Positions 1 to 9,075 of a DNA stretch of 58,627 nt are shown here, piece by piece. The notes below the pieces were generated by a model that saw only the letters and a list, made by a program, of their open reading frames with translations, was not told the DNA's origin and searched no databases. The stretch comes from Gammaproteobacteria bacterium (lineage in GTDB: Bacteria; Pseudomonadota; Gammaproteobacteria; HK1), in the NCBI GenBank assembly GCA_009937425.1, contig JAACFO010000011.1:1-58627 (forward strand), given 5' to 3'. Each line of letters starts with the position of its first letter. Position 1 is the first letter of the stretch. Both the position numbers and the translations under genes were made by a program.

Positions 1-151
1 CTATTTCGTCGAACGCCTTCACCTCACCGCCGTGCTTCGACGCCAATATCTTCGTCATCGCTGCTGTCAGCGTCGTCTTACCATGGTCAACATGACCAAT
101 CGTGCCTACATTTACGTGTGGCTTTGTTCGTTCGAATTTCGCCTTGGACAT
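1..151 (-). CDS. tuf: Elongation factor Tu, N-terminal fragment (runs off the window)
   Basis: The reading frame begins [20 protein letters not shown] and continues through the P-loop [10 protein letters not shown], which is diagnostic of EF-Tu, the GTPase that delivers aminoacyl-tRNA to the ribosome. Only about 50 codons are inside the window; the rest lies before base 1. The ATG at 151 is preceded on the minus strand by a GGGAGA Shine-Dalgarno about 8 bases upstream. The gene is downstream of tRNA-Tyr, tRNA-Gly and tRNA-Thr on the same strand, which is the order of the enteric tufB operon, so this is probably the tufB-type copy. Identity is certain; which copy it is remains inference from context. 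Confidence 0.97.
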   Translation of the reverse strand, partial: MSKAKFERTKPHVNVGTIGHVDHGKTTLTAAMTKILASKHGGEVKAFDEI

Positions 152-231
152 GGAAGCGCTCTCCCGGAAGAACCCTTAAATTGTCAAATATCTGTGACTA
201 GTGATTGAAGATTATGTTCAGTACTGGAATC

Positions 232-307
<76 letters not shown>

Positions 308-385
308 GGATGAATTCCGTCCTCGGCTACGCCCGGCAAGGGCAACACCATCCCCCACCGCCCGTGCCTCAACCGAGGTCACCCT

Positions 386-459
<74 letters not shown>

Positions 460-552
460 GAGCCGCGCCGGAGCCCGGCTTTGCCTGCTCAGAACCAAGT
501 GCCCCTTCAACGCCCCGGCCATCCTATATGAGTCGCCCTCCACCCTCTCTGT

Positions 553-637
553 TGGTGGAGGGGGGAGGATTCGAACCTCCGAAGGCTGAGCCGTCAGATT
601 TACAGTCTGATCCCTTTGACCGCTCGGGAACCCCTCC
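553..637 (-). tRNA. tyrU: tRNA-Tyr (anticodon GTA)
   Basis: This is an 85-base class II tRNA with a long variable arm and encoded CCA. The acceptor arms GGAGGGG/CCCCTCC pair and the T-arm contains GGTTCGAATCC. The anticodon loop CTGTAAA, closed by CAGA/TCTG, gives GTA for tyrosine. It is the first tRNA of the cluster; the upstream tRNA-Thr that opens the E. coli operon is not found here. Confidence 0.97.
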
Positions 638-653
638 GGAACGCAAGCAGGAA

Positions 654-682
654 AGTTTCTTTAATTAACAGTGTCATGTCAA
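654..682 (-). promoter_or_regulatory. Candidate promoter of the tRNA-tuf operon
   Basis: On the minus strand a perfect -35 hexamer TTGACA (677-682) lies about 40 bases upstream of the tRNA-Tyr 5' end, in an AT-rich pocket. At a spacing of 17-18 bases the -10 region is only a weak match (GAAACT or AAACTT). The position fits a short-leader tRNA promoter. The call rests on the -35 element and the location, so the exact start point is uncertain. Confidence 0.42.
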
Positions 683-730
683 GGGTTGTTGTGAATTTGC
701 ATGGATTCGACGGCCACGGCGCCCCGGGCT

Positions 731-1654
731 TCAGCGCCCATCGCCGGCAAGCCAGTCCCTGGGCCTCAAATAGCGTTCATAAAGGCGCGCCTCCGGAGAG
801 CCGGGCTCCGGTTGCCAGGCGTAGCGCCACGCCACCAGGGGGGGCAGGGACATGAGTATCGACTCGGTACGGCCACCGGATTGCAGCCCGAACAAGGTGC
901 CGCGATCATATATGAGGTTGAACTCCACGTAGCGGCCACGCCGGTATAGCTGGAACTGCCGTTCACGCTCGCCGTACGCCTGGTGCTTGCGGCGCGCCAC
1001 GATGGGCCGGTAGGCCGGCAGGAAATGGTCCCCCACGCTACGTGTAAAGGCGAAGCAGCGCTGGAAACCGCCCTCGCGCAGGTCATCGAAGAACAGGCCG
1101 CCGACGCCCCGCGCCTCGCGGCGGTGGGGGAGATAAAAGTACGCGTCGCAGCGCTGTTTGAGGCGCGGGTAGCATTCCGCGCCATAGTCCGCACAGGCCG
1201 CCGCGGCGGTGCGGTGCCAGTGAACCGCGTCGTCGTCGAATCCGTAGTACGGCGTCAGATCAAAGCCGCCCCCGAACCACCACACGGTGGGCTCATCGCC
1301 GCCGCCGGCCTGGAAAAAGCGCACGTTGCAGTGGCTGGTGGGCACGTAAGGATTGCGCGGGTGGATGACCAGCGATACGCCCAGGGCTTGAAACGGGCGC
1401 CCGGCGAGCTCGGGTCGCAGGGCGCTCGCGCTGTCGGGCAGCGCCGCGCCTGTGACGTGGGAGTAATTGACCCCCGCCTGTTCGAAGACCAGGCCATCGC
1501 GCAGCACCCGCGAACATCCGCCGCCGCCTTCGTCGCGCTGCCATCGATCCGTGGCGAATCCCTGTCCGCCGTCCTCCTCCTCGAGCTCGGTGCACAATCT
1601 TTCCTGCAGCTCCAGGAAATAAGCCTCCACCGCCGGGATCTGCTGATCACTCAT
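731..1654 (-). CDS. hemF: Oxygen-dependent coproporphyrinogen III oxidase
   Basis: This cytoplasmic enzyme of haem synthesis decarboxylates two propionates of coproporphyrinogen III to vinyl groups using oxygen. The 307-residue length is normal for HemF. Family blocks are clear: [17 protein letters not shown] (98-114), [12 protein letters not shown] (127-138), [13 protein letters not shown] (166-178), GVGGLFFDD (183-191), and [19 protein letters not shown] (243-261). The start codon overlaps the tsaC stop by four bases (ATGA), so the two are translationally coupled. The hemF-tsaC pairing near topA/dprA is also seen in Pseudomonas. Presence of the oxygen-dependent form implies an organism that meets oxygen. 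Confidence 0.97.
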   Translation of the reverse strand: MSDQQIPAVEAYFLELQERLCTELEEEDGGQGFATDRWQRDEGGGGCSRVLRDGLVFEQAGVNYSHVTGAALPDSASALRPELAGRPFQALGVSLVIHPRNPYVPTSHCNVRFFQAGGGDEPTVWWFGGGFDLTPYYGFDDDAVHWHRTAAAACADYGAECYPRLKQRCDAYFYLPHRREARGVGGLFFDDLREGGFQRCFAFTRSVGDHFLPAYRPIVARRKHQAYGERERQFQLYRRGRYVEFNLIYDRGTLFGLQSGGRTESILMSLPPLVAWRYAWQPEPGSPEARLYERYLRPRDWLAGDGR

Positions 1655-2238
1655 GGTTGCGAACCGCCCCTCGGAGCCGCACGCAGCACCCGCCCGTCCC
1701 GGGCATCGCGAATTTCACTGGGCCCGGCCGCCCCGCCGGTGGCACCGGTGAGAAAATAATCCACGCGGGCGCCCAGGGCGCGCCGTGCCTGAAGCGCGGT
1801 TCTCGCCGGCGGCCGGCCACTGGCATTGGCGCTGGTGGAGACCAGCGGCCCACCGAAACATTCGCACAAGGCCGCCGCCAGGGGATGGGCCGTGACCCGC
1901 ACGGCAATGCAGTCGCTGCCGCCGGTCAGCCAAACCGGGACCCGCGCAGCGGCGGGCAGGATCCAGGTGCTGGGTCCTGGCCAACTGGCGAGCACCGGCG
2001 CCATGGTGTCGTCGGGCTGGGACAACAACAGTGGTTTCAGTTGCCCGTGACTGGCGGCGATGAGAATCAACCCCTGGTCGATGGCACGTCCCTTGATAGT
2101 CAGCAGCCGCAGGGCCGCACGCTCATTGAAGGGATCGCAGCCAAGTCCGTAAACCGCTTCGGTGGGATAAGCCACGACTCCCCCGGCGCGCAGCGTCCGT
2201 ACAGCCATTCGCAGCTGCCAGGCCTTCAATTCGAGCAC
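1651..2238 (-). CDS. tsaC: Threonylcarbamoyl-AMP synthase (TsaC/YrdC family)
   Basis: The product makes threonylcarbamoyl-AMP from threonine, bicarbonate and ATP, the first step towards the t6A37 modification of ANN-decoding tRNAs. At 195 residues it is the short TsaC form without the extra C-terminal Sua5 domain. The YrdC signature is visible: [15 protein letters not shown] (about 24-38), then the substrate-binding segment [15 protein letters not shown] (about 45-59) and a late [10 protein letters not shown] block. It lies 8 bases downstream of purE and overlaps hemF, so it looks like the middle gene of a purE-tsaC-hemF unit. Confidence 0.95.
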   Translation of the reverse strand: MLELKAWQLRMAVRTLRAGGVVAYPTEAVYGLGCDPFNERAALRLLTIKGRAIDQGLILIAASHGQLKPLLLSQPDDTMAPVLASWPGPSTWILPAAARVPVWLTGGSDCIAVRVTAHPLAAALCECFGGPLVSTSANASGRPPARTALQARRALGARVDYFLTGATGGAAGPSEIRDARDGRVLRAAPRGGSQP

Positions 2239-2246
2239 GAGATTGC

Positions 2247-2765
2247 TCAGCGGCTCTGCAGCTTTTTCTGCAGTTCACGATCCTTGGCGGCGATGCTCTC
2301 GGCATTCGCCTCGCGCTCGGCGCGCAGGCGCTCAGCCAGCTCCGCATCGGCGATCCCCAGCATCTGGGCCGCCAGAAACGCGGCATTCTTGGCGCCGGCA
2401 CTGCCGATTGCGACCCCGGCGACGGGTACGCCGGCGGGCATCTGCACGGTGGAGAGCAGCGCATCCATGCCCTTCAACGGCCCTGAATCGATTGGCACGC
2501 CGATGACCGGGCGCGTGGTCTGCGCCGCCACGGCTCCTGCCAGGTGCGCGGCCATGCCGGCGGCGGCAATGAATACAGAGCAACCGCGCTCGACGGCGTC
2601 AATAACGTAGCTGCGGGTTACATCGGGAGTTCGGTGGGCGGAGGTGATGTGCACCTCACAGGGCACGTCCAGCTTCGCGAGCACGTCTATGCATCCCTGC
2701 ATGGTGACCAGATCCGAATCCGACCCCATGAGGACGGCGACGAAGGAATTGGCGTTGCTCATCAT
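2247..2765 (-). CDS. purE: N5-carboxyaminoimidazole ribonucleotide mutase
   Basis: This is a purine synthesis enzyme that converts N5-CAIR to CAIR. The 172-residue protein has the PurE signatures GSDSDL (about 14-19), SAHRTP (about 43-48), [10 protein letters not shown] and [22 protein letters not shown] split across the centre. Two ATGs lie in tandem (2765 and 2762); AGGG just upstream favours either. Class I PurE usually works with PurK, and purK normally follows purE in gammaproteobacteria. Here tsaC follows instead, so purK must be elsewhere or the enzyme works alone. The C-terminal helix is charged and slightly longer than usual. Confidence 0.96.
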   Translation of the reverse strand: MMSNANSFVAVLMGSDSDLVTMQGCIDVLAKLDVPCEVHITSAHRTPDVTRSYVIDAVERGCSVFIAAAGMAAHLAGAVAAQTTRPVIGVPIDSGPLKGMDALLSTVQMPAGVPVAGVAIGSAGAKNAAFLAAQMLGIADAELAERLRAEREANAESIAAKDRELQKKLQSR

Positions 2766-2830
2766 CGACCCTGCCCGTGTGACTGACCGGGCGATTCTAA
2801 ACCAGATTAGGCCGGGGGGTAGCGCCTGCC

Positions 2831-5359
2831 CTAGGCAGCGTCGCTGTCGGTCCCCAATTCGATAGTGCCGCGGCCGCTTTGCGCACTGCCCGATTTGGCC
2901 GCTGCTTTTTCCGCCGTCTTCTTCTCGGCCTTTTTCCCTAACTTCTTTTTGGCCTTCTTCTTGGCTTTCCTTTTAGCCTTTTTCTTGGCTTTCTTCTTGG
3001 TCTTTTTCTTTGCCGTCTTCTTCGTAGTCGATTTTGCGGCAGCTGCCTTTTTCTTGTTGGCGCCGGCCTTGCGGCCTCCGCGACGCGGCGGGGCGGCCGC
3101 CAGCAGCTCCTTGCATTCTTCCAGGCTCAGGCTCTTGGGCTCCCGATCCTTGGGCACCCTGGCGTTGCGCTCGCCGTTGGTGACGTAGGGACCGTAACGG
3201 CCATTGAGAACCTTGATGCCCTCCTCTTCGAACACCTGAATCTCTCTCTCGGCGTCGAAGCGCTTTTTCTCGGCGATGAGCTCCAGGGCGCGATCCAGCC
3301 CGACCGTGTACGGGTCGTCCTCCTTTTTCAAGGAGACGAACTTATCGCCGTAGCGTACGTAGGGTCCGAATCGCCCGATGTTGGCGACCACCGGCAAACC
3401 GTCTTCGTCGACCCCCAGGTCCCGGGGCAGAGTAAACAGATACAGCGCTTCGTCCATGGTGATGGTGTCGAGGCGCTGATCGCGCCTCAAACCCGCGAAG
3501 CGCGGCTTCTCGTCTTCCTCGGCGGTGCCGATCTGGGCATAGGGGCCGTAACGGCCCATGCGCACCGCCAGCTCCCGGCCGCTCTCGGGATCGACGCCGA
3601 GCACCCGCGCCTGGGAGGCCTCCTTACGGCTGACGTTGGCGTCCTTGTCCTCCACCTGGCGGTGGAAGGGTTCCCAGAATTCGCGCATGCGGGGCACCCA
3701 CTCCTTTTCGCCCCGGGAGATGGCGTCCAGATCATCCTCCAGCCTGGCGGTGAAGTCGTAGTCCACGTAGTCGGCAAAATGCTTGGTGAGGAAGCTGTTG
3801 ACCAGGCGCCCCACATCGGTGGGTCTGAATCGGCGGCTTTCCAGCTCTACGTATTCGCGCGCCAGTAATGTGGAGATGATCGTGGCGTAAGTAGAGGGGC
3901 GGCCGATGCCGTACTCCTCCAGGGTACGGATCAGCGAGGCTTCCGTGTAGCGTGGCGGCGGCTCGGTGAAATGCTGCTCGGAGCGAATGCCCGCCAGCGC
4001 AACGGCTTCGCCTTCGACCAGGATTGGCAGTCGCCGATCCTTATCGTCGTCACTATCCTCATCGTAAACCTGCAGGAAGCCGGCGTTCGCGATGCTGGAG
4101 CCGGTGGCGCGGAATATCGCGCTGTCGTCGTCCTCACTGCAGGCCAAATCCGCCGCCACCATGTCGATGGTGGCATGGATCATCTGGCAGGCCACGGCGC
4201 GGCGCCAAATGAGGCGGTAGAGCTTGAGTTGGTCCTCGTTCAGGGAGTCTTTGATCGAGTCCGGTGTTCTTTGCACGCCGGTGGGCCGCACCGCCTCGTG
4301 GGCTTCCTGGGCGTTCTTGGCCTTGGTCTTGTAGGTGTGTACCTCGGAGGGCAACTGATCCTGACCGTACTCGGAGGCGATGAAGTCACGCAGCTCCTGC
4401 AGGGCTTCCCCCGCCAGTGTCACGGAATCCGTTCGCATATAGGTAATGAGTCCCACGTGACCTTCGCCGGTATCCACGCCTTCATACAGCTGCTGCGCTG
4501 TGCGCATGGTGCGCTGGGCGGTAAAGCCCAGGCGGCGGGCCGCCTCCTGCTGCATGGTGGATGTGGTGAAGGGGGCAGCGGGGTTGCGCTTGCGCTGTTT
4601 CTTCTCCACCTTGACGACCCGCAGACTGCCTGCTGCGCGGCCGGTCAGGTCCGTTTCCACGTGCTTTGCCCGGGACTCGTCGGTGATGCTGAACTGTGTG
4701 AGCTTTTCCTGCTCGTAGTGTGTGAGCTTGGCGACGAAGGGGGCTTCGTCCTTGTGAACGTCGGCCTCCAGTGTCCAGTACTCGCGCGCTTTGAAAGCCT
4801 CGATCTCGTCTTCGCGCTCCGCGATCATACGCAGCGCCGGGCTTTGCACCCGGCCCGCCGACAGTCCGCGGCGAATCTTCTTCCACAGCAACGGCGACAG
4901 GTTGAAGCCGACCAGATAGTCGAGGGCACGGCGCGCCTGCTGAGCGTTGATCAATGAGGTGGAGAGCTCCCGGGGCGAGTTCACGGCTTCCGCGACCGCT
5001 CTCTTGGTGATTTCGTGGAAGGCGATGCGGTGCACGGGCTTGCCGTTGAGAAGCTTCTTCTCCTTGAGCAGCTCGGCCACGTGCCAGGCGATGGCCTCGC
5101 CTTCCCTGTCCGGATCAGTTGCCAGATACAGCGCATCGGCCTTCTTCATGGCCCTGGCAAGGGCGGCGACGTGCTTTTCGTTTCGCTCGATGGGCTCGTA
5201 GTGCATGGCGAAGTCGTTATCCGGCTCCACTGCGCCCTCCTTGGGGCGCAGATCGCGCACGTGACCATAGGACGCCAGGACCTCGTAACCGGGTCCCAGG
5301 TACTTCTTGATCGTGCGCGCCTTGGCAGGCGATTCGACGACTACGAGGTTTTTCGCCAT
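2831..5359 (-). CDS. topA: DNA topoisomerase I (type IA), with lysine-rich tail instead of zinc ribbons
   Basis: The product relaxes negative supercoils by single-strand passage. The TOPRIM domain opens with VVESPAKARTIKKYLG (Glu9) and holds the acidic triad in ATDPDREGEA (Asp82, Asp84, Glu86). The catalytic tyrosine is Tyr307 in LITYMRTDS. After about residue 570 the enteric Cys4 zinc ribbons are absent. In their place are three GRYGPY/GRFGPY-type Topo_C repeats (about 590-760), then a roughly 75-residue tail of alternating Lys and Ala that resembles histone H1 (bases about 2890-3090), ending in a short acidic stretch. The 842-residue length fits. This tail style is known in Xanthomonas and in mycobacterial-type enzymes. 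Confidence 0.97.
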   Translation of the reverse strand: MAKNLVVVESPAKARTIKKYLGPGYEVLASYGHVRDLRPKEGAVEPDNDFAMHYEPIERNEKHVAALARAMKKADALYLATDPDREGEAIAWHVAELLKEKKLLNGKPVHRIAFHEITKRAVAEAVNSPRELSTSLINAQQARRALDYLVGFNLSPLLWKKIRRGLSAGRVQSPALRMIAEREDEIEAFKAREYWTLEADVHKDEAPFVAKLTHYEQEKLTQFSITDESRAKHVETDLTGRAAGSLRVVKVEKKQRKRNPAAPFTTSTMQQEAARRLGFTAQRTMRTAQQLYEGVDTGEGHVGLITYMRTDSVTLAGEALQELRDFIASEYGQDQLPSEVHTYKTKAKNAQEAHEAVRPTGVQRTPDSIKDSLNEDQLKLYRLIWRRAVACQMIHATIDMVAADLACSEDDDSAIFRATGSSIANAGFLQVYDEDSDDDKDRRLPILVEGEAVALAGIRSEQHFTEPPPRYTEASLIRTLEEYGIGRPSTYATIISTLLAREYVELESRRFRPTDVGRLVNSFLTKHFADYVDYDFTARLEDDLDAISRGEKEWVPRMREFWEPFHRQVEDKDANVSRKEASQARVLGVDPESGRELAVRMGRYGPYAQIGTAEEDEKPRFAGLRRDQRLDTITMDEALYLFTLPRDLGVDEDGLPVVANIGRFGPYVRYGDKFVSLKKEDDPYTVGLDRALELIAEKKRFDAEREIQVFEEEGIKVLNGRYGPYVTNGERNARVPKDREPKSLSLEECKELLAAAPPRRGGRKAGANKKKAAAAKSTTKKTAKKKTKKKAKKKAKRKAKKKAKKKLGKKAEKKTAEKAAAKSGSAQSGRGTIELGTDSDAA

Positions 5360-5485
5360 CGGCTCAACGGTATAAGGAATACGCGTCCTCAGGATTTAAA
5401 CGAGGATCCCGGAAAGCCAGTCGGTCCGGAGATTCACCCGCCCCGCCGCATCCATGGCACGAGCGGGGTCGGGAAGAAGTGTAGA

Positions 5486-5965
5486 CTAATGAAGCCGGCC
5501 ACTCGCCTTATCGAGAACAAAATCCTCCATCCAGGCGAAAACGGCCTCCTTGCCTGGCTGATTGAACAGGACCATTAGAACCACCCATTTGAGCTGTTCC
5601 AGGTCGATTTCGGCGCCTTCCAGGGCCTCGACGCGGTCGATGACCAGTTCCCTGGTGATGGAATCGAGGACCCTCACCTGCTCGAGAAACAGCAGAAAAC
5701 TGCGGCACTCGAGATTCAGCCGCTCGCACTCCTCGTCCGTGTAGACGCGGGTCGCGGGCACATGGTCGCCTTCCCGAGGCTCGATCACCGTCTCCCCGGC
5801 GCTCAGCCCTTCCAGCCATTCGAAGGCCTTGCCGATTTCGCTTTCCGGAAATCCCGCCTCGATGAGTTCTTGCTTGAGCGCCTCCCGATCCGAATCCAAT
5901 TCGGTATCGTCGTCGAAGTAAAGCTCGAACAGATACATCAGTACGTCCAGAACACTTTCTTTCAT
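5486..5965 (-). CDS. smg: Smg family protein (DUF494)
   Basis: The 159-residue acidic protein begins MKESVLDVLMYLFELYFDDD, the hallmark of the Smg/DUF494 family, and later has FLLFLEQVRVLD and the terminal FNQPGKEAVFAWMED block. Its molecular function is unknown; it is consistently encoded between dprA and topA in gammaproteobacteria, exactly as here. It starts 7 bases after dprA ends, so the two are probably cotranscribed. Confidence 0.93.
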   Translation of the reverse strand: MKESVLDVLMYLFELYFDDDTELDSDREALKQELIEAGFPESEIGKAFEWLEGLSAGETVIEPREGDHVPATRVYTDEECERLNLECRSFLLFLEQVRVLDSITRELVIDRVEALEGAEIDLEQLKWVVLMVLFNQPGKEAVFAWMEDFVLDKASGRLH

Positions 5966-5972
5966 TGTCGTT

Positions 5973-7064
5973 TTATTGCCTCTTCGTAACCCGGCAGTAG
6001 GCGCCGCCGGGGACCGGGACCACCAGGCCCCGAAGTTCGAGCGCCAGAAGGATGGAGCAAACAGTGTTCGCCGTCAATCCGCTGCGCGCCACCACCGAGT
6101 CGACGCTGGTGGCCCGGTAGGCGAGACTGGCGAGAACCTTTTTGTGGTCTCCATCCAGGTCTTCCCGGCCCCCGTCAGCCCCCTGGGATGGGTGTTTTTC
6201 GGGCAGTTGCCACAGATGACCGGGCAATTCCTCGAGGATGTCCGAAATCTCCTCCACCAGCTTCGCCCCCTGGCGGATCAAATGATGGCAGCCCCGGGCC
6301 AGCGGACTCTGGATGGGGCCAGGCACCGCGAATACCTCCCGTCCTTGCTCTCCGGCCAGGCGCGCGGTAATCAGGGAGCCGCTGCGCCGTGCCGCCTCCA
6401 CCACCACGACCCCGAGGCTCAATCCGCTGATGAGCCGGTTGCGTCGGGGGAAATGCCGCGCCAGAGGCGCGGTCCCCGGTGAGAACTCGGACACCAACGC
6501 GCCGTTCTCCGCGACCTGCCTGGCCAGACGAGCGTGGCTGCGTGGATAAACCCTGTCCAGACCGTTGGCCGCCACCGCCACGGTGCACCCGCCCCCGGCC
6601 ATGGCGCCCCGGTGGCTGGCGGCGTCGACGCCCAGGGCCAGACCGCTGGTGATCGCCAATCCACAGGCCGACAGCTCGGCGCTCAAGCAGTGGGCAGTCT
6701 CCACACCGCAGGGTGTGGCCCGGCGACTACCGACCATGGCCAGTTGAGCCGCACACAGGACATCTGCATCGCCCTCCACGAACAATACCGGCGGCGGATC
6801 GGAAATATGCCGCAGGCGCTCGGGATAGGCGGACATGAACAGGGTAATCAGGTGCCGGCCGGGAGTCGCCAGCCAGGCGAGGTCGGCCTCCACGGCCCGC
6901 CAATCGGGACAGGCCCGGCGATGCCCCCCGGTGGGGGTGCGTCTCGAGTGGGCAGTGACGATGTCAATGGGGGATGCGCGTCCTTGCAGGAGCGCGCAAA
7001 GCTCGCTCTGCTCCAATGCGGGCAAGCGATTGAGGGCGAGCCAATGGGCGGCTTCGGCGTCCAT
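5973..7064 (-). CDS. dprA: DNA-processing protein A, RecA loader for incoming single-stranded DNA
   Basis: The 363-residue protein has an N-terminal SAM-like helical region, a central DprA Rossmann domain and a C-terminal winged helix. Family signatures are MVGSRRATPCGVE (about 131-143), TSGLALGVDAASHRGAM, GLDRVYPRSH, SEFSPGTAPL, FPRRNRLISGLS and VVVVEAARRSGSLITA. The winged-helix end, from about residue 290, has the SVDSVVARSGL pattern. The ATG at 7064 has an excellent AGGAGG ribosome site 7 bases away. DprA protects transforming ssDNA and hands it to RecA; no other competence gene is in this window. Confidence 0.95.
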   Translation of the reverse strand: MDAEAAHWLALNRLPALEQSELCALLQGRASPIDIVTAHSRRTPTGGHRRACPDWRAVEADLAWLATPGRHLITLFMSAYPERLRHISDPPPVLFVEGDADVLCAAQLAMVGSRRATPCGVETAHCLSAELSACGLAITSGLALGVDAASHRGAMAGGGCTVAVAANGLDRVYPRSHARLARQVAENGALVSEFSPGTAPLARHFPRRNRLISGLSLGVVVVEAARRSGSLITARLAGEQGREVFAVPGPIQSPLARGCHHLIRQGAKLVEEISDILEELPGHLWQLPEKHPSQGADGGREDLDGDHKKVLASLAYRATSVDSVVARSGLTANTVCSILLALELRGLVVPVPGGAYCRVTKRQ

Positions 7065-7168
7065 CCCTGGACCTCCTGGGGAACCGCCATCCGGGCGGAC
7101 TGGGAGAACCGTGCCCCGTGACCAGCCGTTGGCCGGGCCCCGGGAGGAATGGACAGCCTAACCGATAC

Positions 7169-8275
7169 TCAGGGGTTTTTTACCGCGTCGAGCAAATGCA
7201 TGGCGCGGGTCGCCTGCATGACGAGCGCGTAGCTGACACGATCGAAGCGCCTGAATACCATCACCGTGCCGGCGCGCAATTCAGGCAGTTCCACGAGAAT
7301 CTTTTCCAACCCGTCCTTCCCCGCCCAAAGGTCCTCCACCTGGTTGCCGGTCTGGAAGATCCCCAGCACCAATCCCTCTTTGATGCCATCCCGGCTGCCG
7401 AGATTGAGCACGACGATATCTTGCTCACCGATTTGAGTGACGCCATCCACCACCGAAATGATCTGACCGGTAACATCCCAATCCGGCGCCCGCGGCGTGA
7501 AGTTGCTCACCACTTGATCGTCGGCCACCGGGAACAGGCGATCTCCCGCCCGCACCTCCTGGGTGCTGGTCAACAGCAGCACCGTGGCCGGATCACCGGG
7601 TTTCTCGACCACCGCGTCAGCCACATGGATGGCCTCGTAGCCGAGAATGTCGTTATGGTTGGTGGGGTTGCGATACACCTGGCCGCGGCGGTACACGCCA
7701 AATCGCGTGCCCTGTTCGGGTTTCAAGCCGCGTACGAAAACCTCCATGCCAAGAGATGCCACCAGAGCCTCACGGCCCGCAGAGACAATATAGGGAGCGG
7801 CTTCGAACTCACCCTCCCCCAACACCCGGGGTCGGGCCAGAAACGGCCGAATGGCATCGATGGGAATGGTGGGAACGGCATCATGGCGCTCCAGCACATG
7901 GGCGCCGGGTGACAGTTTCACCTCCCGTGGCCCGGTCTGGCGTCGCACGACACCATCGCCGGTCTCGCCGGTCTCGCCGGTCTCAGCGCGCCGGGTGACC
8001 TGCACCACCGGCTGGCCGTCACGGTAAAACAGCGCCAGTTCGTCACCGGGGAAGATAAGATGCGGATTCGCCACCTGCGGGTTGGTCTGCCAGATTTCAG
8101 GCCAGCGCCAGGGTTCCACCAGAAAGTGCGTGGAAATGTCCCACAGGGTGTCCCCCCGTTTGACGATGTATCTGGTCGGGTGGTCGGGGTTCAGCTCGAC
8201 GGCGTCCTGGGCAACGGCCACCACGGACATCAGCAGCGCCGCCAGAAGCAGACTCAAGACTTTCTTGTCAGGCAT
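7169..8275 (-). CDS. Secreted LysM peptidoglycan-binding protein
   Basis: From the ATG at 8275, which has AAGG about 8 bases upstream, the protein starts MPDKKVLSLLLAALLMSVVA, a typical signal peptide. A longer frame from 8362 adds 29 residues without a signal and is less likely. A single LysM domain follows at about residues 32-85 (YIVKRGDTLWDISTHFL, then NPHLIFPGDELAL). The rest is a uniform beta-rich region without a known catalytic motif. A nine-base unit repeated three times encodes an ETG-ETG run (7957-7983). The equivalent gene lies between dprA and def in Pseudomonas and many relatives, divergent from def as here. A role at the cell wall is likely, but no enzyme activity is visible. 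Confidence 0.88.
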   Translation of the reverse strand: MPDKKVLSLLLAALLMSVVAVAQDAVELNPDHPTRYIVKRGDTLWDISTHFLVEPWRWPEIWQTNPQVANPHLIFPGDELALFYRDGQPVVQVTRRAETGETGETGDGVVRRQTGPREVKLSPGAHVLERHDAVPTIPIDAIRPFLARPRVLGEGEFEAAPYIVSAGREALVASLGMEVFVRGLKPEQGTRFGVYRRGQVYRNPTNHNDILGYEAIHVADAVVEKPGDPATVLLLTSTQEVRAGDRLFPVADDQVVSNFTPRAPDWDVTGQIISVVDGVTQIGEQDIVVLNLGSRDGIKEGLVLGIFQTGNQVEDLWAGKDGLEKILVELPELRAGTVMVFRRFDRVSYALVMQATRAMHLLDAVKNP

Positions 8276-8368
8276 GTGGAACCTTGAGCGATCTCGTCTG
8301 AGGGTCCCCAGGCAAGCACCGGGGCGAAGCGCCGGAAGTCGCCAGGAACAAGTTGGGAACACGGACTA

Positions 8369-8398
8369 AATATAGGCTATACAGTTCTGAAAATTCAA
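8369..8398 (-). promoter_or_regulatory. Candidate sigma-70 promoter for the LysM-dprA-smg run
   Basis: On the minus strand TTGAAT (8393-8398) and TATATT (8369-8374) are separated by 18 bases, giving four and five matches to consensus. They lie about 95 bases upstream of the LysM protein start in an AT-rich patch of an otherwise GC-rich divergent region (8276-8533). How far the transcript extends through dprA and beyond cannot be told from the sequence. Confidence 0.5.
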
Positions 8399-8533
8399 AC
8401 AAAATTGGCCGCCGGCCCAGCCGCCCCATGGCCCGCTGCGGGCAATTCACAGGACGGCGGTAAAGGCTTCCAGTAGAATTATCGGCCGCCTGGCCCAAAC
8501 ATTAATAGGAAGGGCGTTTATCAGGATCCAGCA

Positions 8534-9037
8534 ATGGCCATACGTGACATTCTTTATTATCCAGATCCGCGGCTGCGCAATCGGGCGCAACCCGTGGACA
8601 GCGTGGATGACGAAGTCCGCCGGCTTCTCGACGATATGCTCGAGACAATGTACGCGGCACCGGGCATCGGCCTGGCCGCGATTCAGGTGAATGTCCCCAA
8701 ACGGGCGGTCACCATCGATATATCCGAGCACAGCGACCAGCCCCTGTGCCTGGTCAACCCGGAGATCCTGGAGGTGACGGGCAGCGTCGAGACCGAAGAG
8801 GGCTGCCTGTCGGTACCGGGAATATATGAGTCGGTCGAGCGCGCCGACTGGATCCGCGCCCGCGCCCTCGACCGTGATGGCCAAGCCTTCGAATTCGAGG
8901 CCGAGGGCCTTCTGGCCGTGTGCGTGCAGCACGAAATCGACCACCTGGACGGCAAGCTGTTCGTCGATCATCTGTCACAACTCAAGCGTCAGCGCATCCG
9001 CAAAAAGGCACACAAGCAGCAGCGCCAGGAAATGTAG
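8534..9037 (+). CDS. def: Peptide deformylase
   Basis: The metalloenzyme removes the N-formyl group from new polypeptides. All three active-site motifs are intact: GIGLAAIQ (44-51), EEGCLSVPG (88-96, metal ligand Cys91) and QHEIDHLDG (132-140, ligands His133 and His137, catalytic Glu134). The 167-residue length is standard for the bacterial type. CAGGA precedes the ATG by about 7 bases. A -10-like TAGAAT is at 8474-8479, about 55 bases upstream. The next gene, fmt, adds the formyl group that this enzyme removes, and the two are probably cotranscribed. Confidence 0.97.
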   Translation: MAIRDILYYPDPRLRNRAQPVDSVDDEVRRLLDDMLETMYAAPGIGLAAIQVNVPKRAVTIDISEHSDQPLCLVNPEILEVTGSVETEEGCLSVPGIYESVERADWIRARALDRDGQAFEFEAEGLLAVCVQHEIDHLDGKLFVDHLSQLKRQRIRKKAHKQQRQEM

Positions 9038-9075
9038 CCCCGCCGTTGGGTTGCGCGCCACGGGCAGCAAAGGGA

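Noticed and set aside
2890-3090. The lysine-codon repeats at the topA end, considered as a CRISPR or tandem DNA repeat.
   Set aside because: The units are irregular and track the KKKAKKK amino-acid pattern in frame, with no spacers.
3971-4957. 328-codon plus-strand frame opposite topA.
   Set aside because: It is the complement of conserved topoisomerase motifs and has no recognisable protein features.
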